From NCBI RefSeq assembly GCF_015832195.1, contig NC_052020.1:6206254-6270253 (forward strand): 64,000 bases of DNA, in the 5' to 3' direction. The notes under the pieces are model-generated. The model made no database searches. It was not told the DNA's origin and saw only the letters and a list, made by a program, of their open reading frames with translations. This document shows, one piece after another, positions 61,716-64,000 of the stretch (position 1 is its first letter; every line of letters starts with the position of its first letter). The DNA is from Motacilla alba alba. Its lineage: Eukaryota; Chordata; Aves; Passeriformes; Motacillidae. The position numbers and the translations under genes are program-made.

Positions 61716-63368
61716 ACAATACTTATTTCCTGAAGTCATTGCAAGCCCATTTGTGAGGTAATACTGCAAGTTAGAATAACATGCTAACTGAATCAGGAAT
61801 CAGTTATCTCTGCAGCCACACAGTTTATGCCAGTCTCTTCCAAGCGTGCAGTGAACGTTAAGGAAAACGGGTTATTTTCAACTGTGAGTAACAAAAATAT
61901 CCCTCACTGAAAACAGCCTGAAGAGTAATGACCTTGGAAAATTAGGATGCCTAGATAGCATACAGTCTGTCTTACACCTGAATTCTTGTCCCAAGTGCCA
62001 GTTTTGCTGATGAAGAGCAATAGGTTATCTTAGCCCTTGTACATACAAACTAGTTTTGCCACTAAATCTTGATCGTTGCATTTGTCACAGCTCCTCCTAT
62101 TTCAGTGGGGTTTGCAGATTTCTCCTAGATGGGGGGAGGGGGAAATAATTTTCTAATTATGCTTTCCTTGGAGTTACCCAAAATCTTTGTACAGGCCACA
62201 GTTTACATTTGTCACCAAAAGCTCTGATTGCTTAAGCAGAGGTGCTGCTGTAAGAGATTTATGGGTTATTAATTCCTAAAAAACCCATCAACTTTTGTTA
62301 CAATAATGACATTTTTAGAATTTTATTATGGTAGAATACTGGAATTTTAGGTATTTGTGTGATCCACACATTTAGTGACCCAAGTACAAATGATCAGCCA
62401 CATGTTGCCCCAGATAGTTTTCTGGAAAATTCCTTTCCAAACTAATTTGTGTGAGTTTAATTACACTGACAATTCAGAGACCTAGAAATGTAAGTCCAAA
62501 ATTATTGCTGTCATAACAGCAGATCTGCTTAAACTCAGTCTCGAGGCTGTGCAGCTTTGATGTGCAATATGTAAAGGCTGAGCACAAGCAGCAATTTATG
62601 TATTTTTGTTTAAAACCACATTTCTAGGGTTTAGCTCTTCCCCCACTGAAAAGAATGATCATTGTTGATGTAGTGCAAAGCTGTACTTAAGAACATTGCA
62701 CTGGACATTTTTTTGCTATATTTTGTCATTCATTTAAGCTCTTCTGTGGCTTTATTTAGACCAAAGAGATAAAGAGAGATTATTTTGACCTAAAGCTTTA
62801 TGTCTCTTTCATATTGCTAACAAAATTTTAGTCCAAGGGATAAAAATTTAGAATAATTAATTACAGATGCTGTCAGCTGCAACTGCAGTTTTTAAAGTTC
62901 ATCATTTTACAAGATCAATCTTTTTTTGCATGCCTTGTAGTATTGTTAAGTAGGGAGTACTTGATCCATTTATTTGGAGAGTACAGAAATAAAGTGTTGT
63001 GCATAGCAGGTGGTGGTTTGCACATTTCTTACATTTGCTATTGTGGTCACAGTGGGTATTGTGTGGCTTAAGCTGCTCAAGGCGTTCAGCTGCCTCTCTT
63101 TTTTTTGGATTTAGGCATTCATTAGCCCAGTGAGATCAGTTTGTGTTCCTTTGGCTGGCGTGAACACTGCAGGATTTGATCCTGTGCATCTCCCAAGGTT
63201 AGCTGGAATTCAGAAATGCCGGAGATGAAGTCAAAACTGGCATGTGTGTGCGTGTATGTTTTAAGCTAATTTACAGTTGATATGTGTCTGCCAAAGCTAA
63301 AGGTTGGAAGAGTCTGTAATCTGTCAGAAAAAGCTTCCAGATTATTGCTGTAAATCCACCATGCTGAC

Positions 63369-63389
63369 AAAAAAAAAAAAAAAAAAAAA
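63369..63389. repeat. A21 homopolymer
   Basis: Twenty-one consecutive A within SYT9 intron 1. No retrotransposed body was recognised upstream. Confidence 0.85.
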
Positions 63390-64000
63390 GTCAGGCACTA
63401 ATGATTTTGGAGTTAAAACTTTCAAAAGGCTTTTTCAAAAACCTTCCAGATTTCTTTTTAAAATAAGAATAATGAGGATTTGAAATAGGATAATTCCTGC
63501 CAGGCTACTTTCTGACTTTCTTTTTGTTCCTGTTGAGTTTCAAATGCACACAAGAAGAAAGCCTTGCTGACTTCGCTTGGATATAAGTTTCTTCAGTTCA
63601 TTGCATGTTCATCAGGGAGTTTGTTTGGAATATCCTAATTCTATCTTGCAGTCTGTGAAACTCCCTGAATATTTCCTTTCCAGGTGTGATGGACCTTTCC
63701 TGTGTGTATACAAAACACTTAATATTTATCTTTGAAAATTTCTTCTGGCAAACCAGTCTTCATCACTCCCATCCAGGTTACTTTGTGCCTGGTTTCTCCA
63801 TCCCTGTTCTAAATCATTTGTGTATACACACCAGTGTTCCATGTGTTCCCTTGGGGTGTTCCCACTCTTTTTCTCAAACAGCATCTCATTTTTTTTACTG
63901 CCCTATTTTTAATCTCTTTAATTCTTCTCTGTTTTCGTTGTCTGACTTCAGCAATATAGTTTGTTTTTCTTCTCACATTTAGTGAAATTTCAGAATGCAG

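Larger units (their letters stand above)
55999..64000 (+). other. SYT9: SYT9 intron 1 (5' part, continues beyond window)
   Basis: Begins with GTACGG and runs to the window end with no recognisable SYT9 exon 2. The expected transmembrane-segment codons were not seen in any frame. The first 0.5 kb is CpG-island sequence and the rest is AT-rich. Contents noted are a GGGA-rich patch at about 58664-58680, a 3-copy tandem repeat at 61618-61715 and an A21 run at 63369-63389. Short frames within it have no family features. Confidence 0.85.

Noticed and set aside
55999..64000. Search for SYT9 exon 2 (transmembrane segment)
   Set aside because: No frame shows the expected hydrophobic ISVSLL...WKLCW-type segment, so the exon lies beyond the window.
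1..64000. CRISPR arrays, operons, tRNA or rRNA genes
   Set aside because: No spaced direct-repeat array, no cloverleaf with a GGTTCRANTCC-type T-loop, and no rRNA core sequence was seen. The window is vertebrate nuclear DNA.

Overview
The window looks like nuclear DNA from a bird, most likely a passerine. It is AT-rich, mostly non-coding vertebrate sequence. It carries 5'-truncated CR1 LINE fragments and endogenous-retrovirus LTRs of the kind common in songbird genomes, plus one dense CpG island. Species and chromosome cannot be fixed from the sequence alone.

The one gene recognised with confidence is the first coding exon of synaptotagmin-9 (SYT9), plus strand, 55851-55998. It sits in a CpG island (about 55215-56520) and is followed by a canonical splice donor. 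Everything from 55999 to the window end is its first intron. Exon 2, which should encode the transmembrane segment, is not in the window. The leader upstream of the start codon has a short uORF and an out-of-frame ATG whose frame overlaps the SYT9 start, next to a GCCCG pentanucleotide tract and a GC box.

The 55 kb upstream of SYT9 appears intergenic or deep-intronic. Its best coding candidate is an isolated 150-nt, phase 0/0, splice-flanked exon at 6569-6718, which I cannot assign to a gene. The rest is transposon debris: an LTR at about 6815-7650 interrupted by a CR1 fragment; one LTR nested inside another (about 7880-8719); a 576-bp solo LTR with a perfect 6-bp target-site duplication (15751-16326); a further LTR end at about 18065-18340; a roughly 1-kb CR1 with reverse-transcriptase remnants (about 32915-33870); several smaller CR1 pieces; and microsatellites and minisatellites.

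The most interesting observation is that the 6815-7650 LTR and the intact 15751-16326 LTR are homologous, but the first is saturated with directional transitions. Plus-strand C has become T over its left part. Plus-strand G has become A over its right part. The CR1 inserted inside it and the flanking DNA are spared. This looks like cytosine-deaminase editing of single-stranded retroviral DNA with a strand switch inside one LTR.
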